NCBI GenBank assembly: GCA_963769435.1
Contig: CAVYLN010000002.1
Coordinates: forward strand, 1,674,001-1,738,000
Source of the DNA: JADKAV01 sp963769435
Lineage (GTDB): Bacteria; Actinomycetota; Actinomycetes; S36-B12; UBA10799
Direction of reading: 5' to 3'
Length of the DNA: 64,000 bases
In this document: in pieces, positions 35,737 to 44,861 of the stretch
How the letters are laid out: every line of letters begins with the position of its first letter
Position numbering within the stretch: position 1 is the stretch's first letter
Program-made: the position numbers and the translations under genes
The notes under the pieces: model-generated
What the model was told of the DNA's origin: nothing
What the model saw: the letters and a program-made list of their open reading frames with translations, nothing else
Databases searched by the model: none

Positions 35737-35826
35737 CTCGCGGGAAGGTGGCCCGCGGGAAGGTGGGCCTCGCGGGGAAGTGGCCTCGCGGGAAGTGGGC
35801 CTCGCGGGAAGTGGGCCTGGCGGGGA
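35737..35826. repeat. 16-bp tandem repeat array
   Basis: Five consecutive 16-base units of consensus CTCGCGGGAAGTGGGC (35737, 35753, 35769, 35785, 35801) and a decayed sixth. Units 4 and 5 are identical; the others differ by one to three bases. It lies between convergent cysG and the phosphatase gene, ending five bases from the latter's stop. Sixteen is not a multiple of three, and no gene reads through it. Confidence 0.85.
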
Positions 35827-35831
35827 TCACG

Positions 35832-37346
35832 TCAAACCCGTCGTACCGCGACACAGGTGACGTCGTCTCGCCGCCAGTCGACAGACCTCGACCGCGCCGC
35901 TGCCAGCAGATGTGCCACGATCCCGGCGCTGGTCTCCTCGGCTCCCAGGGCCTCGTCGATCAGTTCGGACAGACCGTCATCGCCGAGTTCGTGCTGTTGT
36001 TCATCGTGGGACTCGGTGAGACCGTCGGTCCACATCAGGAGCAGATCGCCCACCTCGAGGTGTGCGTTCTCGTTGAGCCAGCTCCCCCCGAGCACGCTGA
36101 GCAGCGGACCGGTCGTCGCCAGTTCGGTGCGGGAATGCTCAGTGATCATCCACGCCGGCGGGTGCCCGGCGTTGGCCCACCTGAGGAAACCCGTCTGCGG
36201 TTCGATCACCACGATCAGGCACGTCGCGAACCGGGATGCTGTGCGGAAACCCTCAGACCCGGCCCTCAGCGCCATGGCAGGGTCGGCGGTCTGGGCCAGA
36301 GACAACTCGATGACGTGCTTGAGCCGCAGTGCCTCCATGCCCGCCTCCGGGCCGTGTCCCGAGACGTCCGTGACTATCAGCGCCACCTCCCCGTCCAGCA
36401 ACACCTGCACGCTCCACCAGTCCCCGGCCATCACCCCCTCCGCCGGTTGTTGCACGCCGGCGAGGTCGAGTCCCGGCACAGCCGTGTCATGGGTGTCGGC
36501 GAGTTCGGCGCGGATCGCCGCAACGACCGGAGTCTGTTGTTCCAGCCCCTCATGGGCCTGTCGGGCCCGGTCGATCTCCGTGACGAGCTCGCGGCGCATG
36601 CGCTCGGCGTCCTGGCCCACGTCGTGAAGTTCCGGCGGGCCGGAGGGCTGGATGGGGGTCTCGTGCTGCCCCTCCTGGGCGACCTGCAACATCTGGGCGC
36701 GCAACTCGCGCAGCGGGGTCAGAACACCGCGCAGCAGCAGTAGCGACAGGGCGGCCAGCAGCCCCAACGTCACCAGCGCCGAGACGTTCAGCAATGTCGC
36801 CAAGCGCAGGAACTCGTCCTCCTGCTGAGCCACCGCGGCATCCACCCGGTCCCGGATCTGCTTGTCCAGCGAGTTCGTGAAGGTCCGCACATCGCTGTAG
36901 AGGTTCCGGCTGGTCCCGGAACGCACCAGGTCCCGAGCCTCGGCGCGGTCGCCGCTGCGGGTGGCGCGGATGATCGGCCGCGTGCCCTGCCGGCGCCAGG
37001 TCGCCGTGGCACTGCGGGTGTCGTCGAGCAGTTGCGACAGACCCTCGTCGGGCTCGAGCAACGCGTCCAGTTGAAGGAAGGCGGCGCTTGCGCGCGCGGA
37101 ACCCTCCAGGTAGGTGCTCAGGTCGGTGGTGTCCCCGGTGAGTGCGTAGGCGGTCACTCCGCTGTCCATCTCGGACAGGGCGGTGTTCAGGGCGGCGACG
37201 GTGTCGGAGGCCGGCTGCAGTCTGTTGGCCACCTGGTTGGTCGTCTGGGCGACGTTCTGGTATCCCCCCCGGACCGCGACCCCGGCCAAGAGTGCGAGCG
37301 CCACAGCCACGACCAGCAGGGTCCAGATGCGGGCACGCAGACTCAC
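35832..37346 (-). CDS. Sensor PP2C/SpoIIE-type phosphatase
   Basis: A 504-residue membrane-bound phosphatase of the RsbU/SpoIIE class, which usually dephosphorylates anti-anti-sigma factors. A membrane segment (about 6-25) and a helical extracytoplasmic CHASE3-like region (LNTALSEMDSGVTAYALTGD) come first. A second segment near 185-205 and a HAMP-like linker (TPLRELRAQMLQVAQ) follow. The PP2C domain has AGDWWSVQV, LIVTDVSGHGPEAGMEALRL, RWANAGHPPAWM and LLMWTDGLTES. GTG 37346 was chosen because TAGCGT lies seven bases upstream. No anti-sigma or STAS gene is adjacent. Confidence 0.88.
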   Translation of the reverse strand: MSLRARIWTLLVVAVALALLAGVAVRGGYQNVAQTTNQVANRLQPASDTVAALNTALSEMDSGVTAYALTGDTTDLSTYLEGSARASAAFLQLDALLEPDEGLSQLLDDTRSATATWRRQGTRPIIRATRSGDRAEARDLVRSGTSRNLYSDVRTFTNSLDKQIRDRVDAAVAQQEDEFLRLATLLNVSALVTLGLLAALSLLLLRGVLTPLRELRAQMLQVAQEGQHETPIQPSGPPELHDVGQDAERMRRELVTEIDRARQAHEGLEQQTPVVAAIRAELADTHDTAVPGLDLAGVQQPAEGVMAGDWWSVQVLLDGEVALIVTDVSGHGPEAGMEALRLKHVIELSLAQTADPAMALRAGSEGFRTASRFATCLIVVIEPQTGFLRWANAGHPPAWMITEHSRTELATTGPLLSVLGGSWLNENAHLEVGDLLLMWTDGLTESHDEQQHELGDDGLSELIDEALGAEETSAGIVAHLLAAARSRSVDWRRDDVTCVAVRRV

Positions 37347-37353
37347 GAATGGC

Positions 37354-37359
37354 ACGCTA
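37354..37359 (-). promoter_or_regulatory. -10 element of leaderless phosphatase gene
   Basis: TAGCGT on the minus strand, seven bases before GTG 37346. Confidence 0.5.
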
Positions 37360-37387
37360 CTCGTATCGACGCGAGGAGACCGTGAAT

Positions 37388-38449
37388 GTGAACGGCGTAC
37401 GACTGCGGCACATGTTGACCGAACTCCCCCTCTACCGTGCGGGCCAGCGGCCTGTCGATCGCGAGGACCTTGTCACGTACAAGTTGTCCTCGAACGAGAA
37501 CCCCGCAGGAGCCCCCGAGGCGGTACTGGCCGCGCTGCCGGGCAGTGCGGTCCATGCATACCCGGATCCGGGAAGCAGTGCCCTCATCGATGCGTTGGCC
37601 ACGTACACCGGACTCGGCACCGAAAGGGTCAGCGTCGGATGCGGATCGGTGTCCCTGTGCCAGAACGCGGTGCAGATCGCGGCCGACCCCGATGACGAGG
37701 TGGTCTACGCCTGGCGCTCCTTCGAGGCCTACCCCATCGTCACCGCGATCAGCGCCGCCCGGTCGGTGCAGGTGCCCCTCACCTCCGGAGCCCGGCACGA
37801 CGTCCAGGCGATGGTCGATGCGGTCACCGAACGCACCCGCGTGCTGTTCCTGTGCACACCCAACAACCCCACCGGACCCGCCATCAGCCACGAGGAGGTG
37901 CAGTGGGTCGTGAATCAGGTGCCGGACGATCTGCTCGTGGTGATCGACGAGGCCTACCACGAATACGTGACGGACCCGGCCGCCGTGCAGGCCCTCGAGA
38001 TCGCCCGGAAGCATCCGAACGTGCTCGTGCTGCGGACCTTCTCGAAGGCGTTCGGGCTCGCGGGGCTTCGGGTCGGGTACGCGATGGGCTCTCCAGAGGT
38101 GATCGCGGCCATGCGCAAGGTGGCAACACCGTTCGGGGTGTCCAGCGTCGCGCAGGCGGCCGCCGTCGCGGCGCTGCAGCCCGAGGGGGTCGCACACATG
38201 CGTGACAGCGTGGGCGCCGCGGTGGCCGAACGCGACCGGATGGCTGTGGAGTTGCGTGAGGGGGGCCGGGAAGTTCCGGACAGTCAGGCGAACTTCGTGT
38301 GGGTTGCCACGGCCGACGCTCAAGACCTGGCCGCCCGACTCGACCGCAGCGGCCTCACCGTTCGTGCCTTCCCGGGCGAGGGAATCCGCGTGTCGATCGG
38401 TCCGCGGGAGGCCAACGACCGGGTGCTGGACGTTTTGTCCGAACCGTGA
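37388..38449 (+). CDS. HisC-like PLP aminotransferase
   Basis: A 353-residue class I/II aminotransferase, either histidinol-phosphate aminotransferase or the related aromatic enzyme (Pat). YKLSSNENPAGAPEAV and VHAYPDPGS open the protein. FLCTPNNPTGP, VIDEAYHEYV and TFSKAFGLAGLRVGYAMG (PLP Lys220) follow, with GEGIRVSIG near the end. The aromatic form is slightly more likely because no other his gene is nearby; this is inference. GTG 37388 has GAGGAG nine bases upstream; GTG 37382 is too close to it. It is divergent from the phosphatase gene. Confidence 0.87.
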   Translation: MNGVRLRHMLTELPLYRAGQRPVDREDLVTYKLSSNENPAGAPEAVLAALPGSAVHAYPDPGSSALIDALATYTGLGTERVSVGCGSVSLCQNAVQIAADPDDEVVYAWRSFEAYPIVTAISAARSVQVPLTSGARHDVQAMVDAVTERTRVLFLCTPNNPTGPAISHEEVQWVVNQVPDDLLVVIDEAYHEYVTDPAAVQALEIARKHPNVLVLRTFSKAFGLAGLRVGYAMGSPEVIAAMRKVATPFGVSSVAQAAAVAALQPEGVAHMRDSVGAAVAERDRMAVELREGGREVPDSQANFVWVATADAQDLAARLDRSGLTVRAFPGEGIRVSIGPREANDRVLDVLSEP

Positions 38450-38509
38450 TCTACGGGATTGTAACCAATCGTGTCGGTTTTGCTGCGGAATACGTACCTT
38501 CGACCCGAT

Positions 38510-38538
38510 TTGACGGACCATTAGGTAAGGCTTAGATT
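38510..38538 (+). promoter_or_regulatory. cydA promoter
   Basis: TTGACG, exactly 17 bases, then TAGATT: the best housekeeping promoter in the window. Start near 38545. Upstream at 38457-38470 is GATTG-TAAC-CAATC, a possible regulator site; no Rex-type TTGTGAA motif is seen. Confidence 0.7.
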
Positions 38539-38576
38539 GCTGGAATTTACACGGTGCTTACGCCAGACTCACAGGT

Positions 38577-39977
38577 ATGAACGCGCTGAATCTGTCGCAG
38601 TGGCAGTTCGCCATCACCACCGTGTACCACTTCCTCTTCGTCCCCATCACCATCGGAACCTCGTTCCTGGTCGCTGGGATGCAGACGGCGTGGTACCGGA
38701 CGGGCAACGAAAAGTGGCTGCGAGCAACGAAATTCTTCGGAAAGCTCTTCCTGATCAACTTCGCCATGGGGGTGGTGACCGGCATCGTGCAGGAGTTCCA
38801 GTTCGGGATGAACTGGAGTGACTACAGCCGGTTCGTGGGCGACATCTTCGGGGCGCCGCTGGCCATCGAGGGACTGCTGGCATTCTTCCTCGAATCCACG
38901 TTCCTCGGGCTGTGGATCTTCGGGTGGGACCGCCTGCCCAAGAAGTTGCACCTGGCCACCATCTGGTTGGCCGCCACGGGCACGCTGCTCAGTGCCTACT
39001 TCATCCTCGCCGCCAACTCCTTCATGCAGAACCCGGTGGGCTACGAGCTCAACCCGGAGACGCAGCGCGCGGAGATGGTCGACATCGGGCAGGTGCTCGG
39101 TCAGCCTCTTGCCATGATCACGTTCACGCACGTGATCTCCACCGCCTTCCTGGTCTCAGGGCTGTTCGTGGCCGGGATCTCCGCGTGGCTGCTGTACAAG
39201 CAGCGTTCGCTGGACGTGGTCCGTTCCACGCTGAAGCTCGGCTCCATCACCGCTCTGGTCGCCTTCGTGGCAGTGGGGATCACCGGTGACGCGCAGGCCA
39301 CCAAGATGGTCGAGATCCAGCCCATGAAGATGGCGGCGGCCGAGGCTCTGTACGAGACGGCCGCACCGGCTCCGTTCAGCATCTTCACCATCGGCACCCT
39401 CGATGGGTCCGAGCCGATCTTCAGCATCGACATCCCGCACGGGCTGTCGCTGCTGGCCACGCACAGTTGGGACGGCGAGGTCCAGGGGATCAACAACCTG
39501 CAGGCGCAGTACGAGCAGGAGTTCGGCCCCGGCAACTACAAGCCGAACATCCCCGCCGCGTACTGGAACTTCCGCCTGATGATCGGTTTCGGTGCCCTCG
39601 GCGCCCTGATCGCGGCCTGGATGCTGTGGGTCACCCGCAAGGGCCGGATCCCGACCAGCAAGTGGTTCCCGCGGCTCGCGCTGTTCTCGATCATCCTGCC
39701 TCTGCTGGGTGCATCCACCGGCTGGATCTTCACCGAGATGGGTCGCCAGCCCTGGGTGGTCTTCGGGCTGATGCAGACACAGTTCGGCGTCAGTCCGACG
39801 GTGACCGTGGCCCAGGTGCTCATCTCGATGACCGTGTTCACCCTGCTGTACGGGGCGCTGGCCGTGGTCGAGGTCGGGCTGCTCATGCGGGCGGTGAAGA
39901 TCGGCGTGCCTGACTCGGTCGAGCACTCGTATCCGGACAAGCTGGGCGAAGACCGCCCGCTGACAGTGACGTACTGA
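38577..39977 (+). CDS. cydA: Cytochrome bd ubiquinol/menaquinol oxidase subunit I
   Basis: The 466-residue catalytic subunit of the high-affinity bd oxidase, reducing oxygen with quinol. Nine or so membrane segments are present. VYHFLFVPITIG gives the high-spin heme ligand His18, QEFQFGMNWSDYSRFVGDIF is family-specific, and GRQPWVVFGLMQT is the signature of the quinol side. The Q-loop is the short form. The ATG has only a weak ribosome site (CACAGGT). Confidence 0.96.
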   Translation: MNALNLSQWQFAITTVYHFLFVPITIGTSFLVAGMQTAWYRTGNEKWLRATKFFGKLFLINFAMGVVTGIVQEFQFGMNWSDYSRFVGDIFGAPLAIEGLLAFFLESTFLGLWIFGWDRLPKKLHLATIWLAATGTLLSAYFILAANSFMQNPVGYELNPETQRAEMVDIGQVLGQPLAMITFTHVISTAFLVSGLFVAGISAWLLYKQRSLDVVRSTLKLGSITALVAFVAVGITGDAQATKMVEIQPMKMAAAEALYETAAPAPFSIFTIGTLDGSEPIFSIDIPHGLSLLATHSWDGEVQGINNLQAQYEQEFGPGNYKPNIPAAYWNFRLMIGFGALGALIAAWMLWVTRKGRIPTSKWFPRLALFSIILPLLGASTGWIFTEMGRQPWVVFGLMQTQFGVSPTVTVAQVLISMTVFTLLYGALAVVEVGLLMRAVKIGVPDSVEHSYPDKLGEDRPLTVTY

Positions 39978-39987
39978 GGAGATGACC

Positions 39988-41061
<1,074 letters not shown>

Positions 41062-41069
41062 GGACCCGG

Positions 41070-41102
41070 GGAACGGCAGGCGGGAGGGTGGCCTGCCGTT
41101 CC
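41070..41102 (+). terminator. Terminator after cydB
   Basis: A perfect 12-bp stem (GGAACGGCAGGC with its complement) and 9-base loop begin nine bases after the stop, followed by TTCG. The T run is weak. Confidence 0.65.
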
Positions 41103-41135
41103 TTCGCGTCCGGCGCCGGCTCCCCCGGGAGTCGC

Positions 41136-41141
41136 TAGCCT
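41136..41141 (+). promoter_or_regulatory. -10 element of leaderless DUF1801 gene
   Basis: TAGCCT, six bases, ATG 41148. Confidence 0.5.
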
Positions 41142-41147
41142 GGCCGC

Positions 41148-41507
41148 ATGAGCACTTCGGAGGTCGACGCCTACCTGTCAGCCGTACCGGAGCCGCAACG
41201 CTCGACCCTGCGGGCGTTGCGGGAGTGCCTGCGCAGGGAACTGCCCACTGCCGACGAGGCCATCACGTACGGCATCCCCACGTTCCTCGTGGACGGGGTT
41301 GGTGTCGCCGGGTTCTCGGCGTCGAAGAAGCACTGCTCCTACCACCCGATGAGCGGGACCGTACTAGCGGCGATGCACTCGGAGATCGACGGCTACAACT
41401 GGTCCAAGGGAACCCTGCGCTTCGGCCCCGGCGATCCGCTGCCAGACGACCTCGTGGCCGCGCTGGTCCGGGCCCGGTTGGATGAGTTGACCCCCCAGCA
41501 GGGGTGA
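41148..41507 (+). CDS. DUF1801 (YdhG-like) protein
   Basis: A 119-residue protein of the YdhG/DUF1801 fold. VDAYLSAVPEPQRSTLRALR, EAITYGIPTFLVDG and the end TLRFGPGDPLPDDLVAALVR match the family. Related bacterial proteins have been described as frataxin-like iron chaperones, but most are uncharacterised. It converges on a 46-residue gene with the two stops adjoining. Confidence 0.85.
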   Translation: MSTSEVDAYLSAVPEPQRSTLRALRECLRRELPTADEAITYGIPTFLVDGVGVAGFSASKKHCSYHPMSGTVLAAMHSEIDGYNWSKGTLRFGPGDPLPDDLVAALVRARLDELTPQQG

Positions 41508-41648
41508 TCAGTCGTCGAGGTGGTGTTCCCGGGTCTCCTTCTGGATCTCCCCTTGCTCGGCGGCGGCGTCGCGGGTGCGCTCATGGTGGACTTCGCGCTC
41601 GAGGGCCTCGTCCACGGCGGCTTGCTCTTCGTCACGTTCAGTGGGCAT
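41508..41648 (-). CDS. Charged 46-residue protein
   Basis: A short, highly charged helical protein (PTERDEEQAAVDEALEREVH ... EQGEIQKETREHHLDD) with no hydrophobic segment and no cysteine. CACGCT stands six bases before the ATG, as at leaderless genes here. I recognise no family. The clean start signal, coding-like composition and stop adjoining the convergent gene support it being real. Confidence 0.5.
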   Translation of the reverse strand: MPTERDEEQAAVDEALEREVHHERTRDAAAEQGEIQKETREHHLDD

Positions 41649-41654
41649 GCCTCG

Positions 41655-41660
41655 AGCGTG
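41655..41660 (-). promoter_or_regulatory. -10-like element of the 46-residue gene
   Basis: CACGCT on the minus strand, six bases before ATG 41648; the first base departs from TANNNT. Confidence 0.35.
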
Positions 41661-41725
41661 CCACGCAACCACCACCGAAAGCCCGGTGGAACGCATAATC
41701 GCCCACTCATCGGGTACGGACGGCC

Positions 41726-41980
41726 ATGGCCGTGGACATCACTCTGGTGCTGCGATCCGAACACCGGCGGTTGCAGAAGCTGGCCGACCGTTGCGGCCGC
41801 AACAGTCGTGGCTTCCACGATCCGGTCTGCGACCTGCGCCGGGCACTGCGCGCCCACACCCGCGCCGCATCGGAACTGTATTCCAGTGCTGGCCCCGGCA
41901 TACAGGACGGCGCGGCTGCGGCGACCCTGGCCGATGTTCGCCAGAGTGCCGAGAACGACGCGGGATCTCGCACTAGTCGA
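41726..41980 (+). pseudogene. Hemerythrin-like (HHE) N-terminus, 3' end lost or frameshifted
   Basis: The first 60 residues (DITLVLRSEHRRLQKLADRC, DLRRALRAHTRAASELYS) resemble HHE proteins, whose histidines bind a di-iron or act in redox sensing. After about residue 80 the frame turns into Pro/Arg-rich text. Pieces in another frame (RDLALVDGARDPRIRR) look more coding-like, so one or more indels are probable. I could not rebuild a full-length protein. Confidence 0.4.
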
Positions 41981-42263
41981 CGGTGCCCGGGACCCCCGGA
42001 TCCGCCGGGTCATCGCCTGGCGGATCTCACCGGGCGGTCGTCCCCCTTCGCCCGGTTCGCTGGGAGGCAGTGGCGGCTGCCTCCCAGCTCTATGTCCGGC
42101 GACTGGTCGCTGCTCGCCCTCCAAGTTCCCGCAACGACACGGCCCGGGCGCGCGGAGTTGGAGTTACAAATACCGTACAAAAGGGTCGAAAGGTCCTGCC
42201 GAACCTCCAACCTCGAGCGTAAAGCGGCAGTCAACTTCCGTAGTGTGCGCGAAGTTGGAGGGC
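41981..42263. other. Region without an assignable gene
   Basis: No frame reads as a credible protein, although one holds fragments that may belong to the HHE gene. The right part contains an imperfect stem-loop (CCTCCAACCTCG at 42204-42215, CGAAGTTGGAGG at 42250-42261). Confidence 0.45.
42204..42262. repeat. Inverted repeat related to the 35.7-kb motif
   Basis: Twelve-base arms with one mismatch and a 34-base loop. CTCCAACCTCG is shared exactly with 35730-35740. It lies one base before the end of the minus-strand thiolase gene. Confidence 0.5.
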
Positions 42264-43436
42264 TCAGTCCAGACACCTCTCGAGCACCAGGCCCACGCCC
42301 AGCCCCGCCGCACCGCTGACCCCGGCGACACCGAAGCGGCCCTCGCGGCGCTCCAACTCGTCGACACAGCCGCCGACCATGATCGCGCCGGTGGCGCCGA
42401 AGGCGTGGCCCATGGCGATCGTGCCGCCATTGGGGTTCATACGATCGGGCCCGGCGCCGAGGTCCCGGCGGAAGCGCAGACACAGCGCCGCGAAAGCTTC
42501 GGCGAATTCGAAGACGTCGATGTCCGCCGGAGCCAGGCCCGCCCTGGTCATCGCCTGCTCCATCGCGGTCTGCCCTGCGGTGAGCATGATGACCGGGTCA
42601 CAGGTAGCGGTGGCGCTGGCCACGATCCGGGCCCGGGGCCGCAGCCCCATCCGGTCCGCGGCTTCGCGTGTCCCCAGCAGCAGCACCGCAGCTGCATCGG
42701 CCATCTGCGGTGACGTGCCGACGGTGTGCAGGTGGTCGATGGCTCGAACCGCTGCCGCACGATCGCCGTCGTCGTCTGGGCGATCCCCGAAGACGGGCGG
42801 GAGTCCGGCGAGGGACTCCAGAGTCAATCCCGGACGGATGAGTTCGTCACGCTCGAGTCCGTCGGTCGCGACGACGCTGTAGTCGAAGACACCCGATTCC
42901 CACGCAGCATGCGCCTTCCGGTGGGTCTCCAGCGCGTAGTCGTCCAGCTGTTCGCGGGTGAACCCCTCCAGGGTGGCGTTGAGGTCCGCGGCGGTCCCCA
43001 TGTGCACCGAACCCACCGCCTGCACCACGGACGGGTCGTTCCACAGCGCGCCGCCGTCGCTGAAGATCGGGACGCGCGACACGCTCTCCACTCCGCCGGC
43101 GATGGCCAGGCTGTAGTCACCCGAGGCGATGCGGGCCGCGGTGGTGGCCACAGCGTCGATCCCGGAGGCGCAGAACCGGTTGATCGTGACCCCGGGTGCC
43201 TGCCAGCCGAGGAGCAGGTTCGCGGTGCGAGCGAGGTTGGCGCCTTGCTCCCCCACCTGGGACGCGATGCCCAGAACCACGTCGCCGAGGTCGTCCGGAT
43301 CGAGTCCGGTGCGCTCCACGAGTTCGTGGTGCAGTCCGGTCACCAGATCCAACGCGGTCAGTTCGTGCAGACCACCTCGGGGGCTGGCCTTGCCGCGGGG
43401 CGTCCGCAGCCAGTCGAGGACGAAGACATCGCTCAC
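42264..43436 (-). CDS. Acetyl-CoA C-acyltransferase (thiolase)
   Basis: A 390-residue thiolase-fold enzyme. The nucleophile is Cys89 in NRFCASG and the conserved His is in AMGHAFGATGA. The C-terminal CxG motif that supplies the second cysteine reads GVSGAAGLG, with Ser in place of Cys. Claisen chemistry may therefore be altered, or the enzyme may be mainly degradative. The GTG start is leaderless. It is divergent from a second thiolase, 63 bases apart, which suggests a shared regulatory region. Confidence 0.85.
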   Translation of the reverse strand: MSDVFVLDWLRTPRGKASPRGGLHELTALDLVTGLHHELVERTGLDPDDLGDVVLGIASQVGEQGANLARTANLLLGWQAPGVTINRFCASGIDAVATTAARIASGDYSLAIAGGVESVSRVPIFSDGGALWNDPSVVQAVGSVHMGTAADLNATLEGFTREQLDDYALETHRKAHAAWESGVFDYSVVATDGLERDELIRPGLTLESLAGLPPVFGDRPDDDGDRAAAVRAIDHLHTVGTSPQMADAAAVLLLGTREAADRMGLRPRARIVASATATCDPVIMLTAGQTAMEQAMTRAGLAPADIDVFEFAEAFAALCLRFRRDLGAGPDRMNPNGGTIAMGHAFGATGAIMVGGCVDELERREGRFGVAGVSGAAGLGVGLVLERCLD

Positions 43437-43442
43437 CCACTC

Positions 43443-43448
43443 AGATTA
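43443..43448 (-). promoter_or_regulatory. -10 element of minus-strand thiolase
   Basis: TAATCT on the minus strand, six bases before GTG 43436. Confidence 0.5.
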
Positions 43449-43487
43449 GGCCTTCCGGTTCGTCACCGACAGGCTCGTGAGTCGCCT

Positions 43488-43493
43488 TAGTCT
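43488..43493 (+). promoter_or_regulatory. -10 element of plus-strand thiolase
   Basis: TAGTCT, six bases, GTG 43500. Only 39 bases separate it from the divergent -10. Confidence 0.5.
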
Positions 43494-43499
43494 GGATGC

Positions 43500-44687
43500 G
43501 TGATCGGGATTCTCGGCGGGTACCAGACCGACTTCGCGCGTAACTGGACCAAGGAGGGCGGCGACTTCGCGGCGATGTTCGCCGAAGTGGTGTCGGGCAC
43601 GCTGCAGGCGGCACAAGTCGATCCCTCCGACGTCGGGGTGATCCACGTCGGCAACGCGTTCGGGCAGTTGTTCACCGGTCAGGGTCATCTGGGAGCCATG
43701 CCGGCAACCGTCGAACCGGCACTGGCGGGCATTCCGGCGGCCCGTCATGAGGCGGCCTGCGCGTCCGGGGGGATCGCCCTGCTCGCCGCGATGGCCGATC
43801 TGGAGTCGGGCCGCTACGACGTGGCACTGGTGCTCGGCGCAGAGCTCGAACGCACCGTGCCCGGTGATGTCGCCGCGGACCATATGGGGGCAGCCGCGTG
43901 GGTCGGCCACGACGCGCTCGGGGCGAAGTACGTGTGGCCGTGGTCCTTCAGCACGTTGGCCGATGAGTACGACAGGCGCTACGGGCTCGACGACGCCCAC
44001 CTGCGGGCGATCGGGGAACTCAACCTGACCAATGCCCGCCGGAACCCTCGTGCCCAGACCCGGGGCTGGTCGTTCACCGAGGCGTCCTTCGGTGCCGACG
44101 ATGTGGCCAACCCGCCGGTCGAAGGGCGTCTGCGCCGCAACGACTGCAGTCAGGTGACCGACGGCGCAGCAGGGCTGGTTCTGGTGTCGGACCGGGCGGG
44201 TAGGCCGGTGGGTTCACAGATCCTGGGCTGGGGCCACCGCACGGTCGGACTGCCCCTCGGCCCCAAGCTCAAGGGGTCGGACGACCTGGTCCTGCCGCAC
44301 GTCGCAGCCACGATCCGCGACGCCTTCGACAGGGCGGGGGTCGCAGGGGTCGAGGGTGTGGACGCGATCGAGACCCACGACTGCTTCACCCCCAGCGAGT
44401 ACATGGCCATCGACCATTTCGGGATCACCGCGCCGGGTCGCAGCTGGGAAGCCGTCGAGACCGGCGACCTCGAGATCGGCGGACGGATTCCCATGAACCC
44501 CAGCGGGGGACTGATCGGCGTGGGGCACCCGGTGGGAGCCACCGGGGTGCGGATGGTCCTCGACGCCCACCGGCAGGTGACCGGGACGGCGGGCGACTAC
44601 CAGGTCGGGGGTGCCCGGCGGGTGGCGACGCTGAACATCGGCGGCAGCACGGCGACGACGGTGAGTTTCGTGGTCGGGGGCGCCTGA
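43500..44687 (+). CDS. SCP-x-type thiolase
   Basis: A 395-residue thiolase of the SCP-x/non-specific lipid-transfer group. The nucleophile Cys is in EAACASGGIALL, the HDCFT motif (IETHDCFTPSEYM) is characteristic of this subgroup, and GLIGVGHPVGATGVRM carries the catalytic His. Actinobacterial members act in sterol side-chain or branched acyl-CoA degradation, often with a partner protein that is not adjacent here. Confidence 0.85.
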   Translation: MIGILGGYQTDFARNWTKEGGDFAAMFAEVVSGTLQAAQVDPSDVGVIHVGNAFGQLFTGQGHLGAMPATVEPALAGIPAARHEAACASGGIALLAAMADLESGRYDVALVLGAELERTVPGDVAADHMGAAAWVGHDALGAKYVWPWSFSTLADEYDRRYGLDDAHLRAIGELNLTNARRNPRAQTRGWSFTEASFGADDVANPPVEGRLRRNDCSQVTDGAAGLVLVSDRAGRPVGSQILGWGHRTVGLPLGPKLKGSDDLVLPHVAATIRDAFDRAGVAGVEGVDAIETHDCFTPSEYMAIDHFGITAPGRSWEAVETGDLEIGGRIPMNPSGGLIGVGHPVGATGVRMVLDAHRQVTGTAGDYQVGGARRVATLNIGGSTATTVSFVVGGA

Positions 44688-44861
44688 GTAGGTGCGGACT
44701 CGCAACCGATGCTCACTATCCCGGCCGGCCGGCGTTTGAGCTGCTGGCGGCTGCGCGGGAGATCCTGGAGACCGAGGCAACCTCGCAGGGCGGGTTGATC
44801 GACGACCTACAACTGCCCCAACGTGGGCACGGACCTGCTGGGCCGCGCATACCCTGAACAC
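44688..44861 (+). other. Possible gene remnant before the carotenoid oxygenase
   Basis: One frame reads TDAHYPGRPAFELLAAAREI followed by LETEATSQGGLIDDLQL, which is coding-like but has no start codon with a signal and stops at 44856. It may be the tail of a lost gene. No other content seen. Confidence 0.25.
44850..44855 (+). promoter_or_regulatory. -10 element of leaderless carotenoid oxygenase gene
   Basis: TACCCT, six bases, ATG 44862. Confidence 0.5.

Noticed and set aside
35737..35826. CRISPR array
   Set aside because: Units are 16 bases and directly abutting, with no spacers and no cas genes.
38450..38576. Rex binding site before cydA
   Set aside because: No TTGTGAA-N4-TTCACAA match; only an unrelated GATTG/CAATC inverted repeat.
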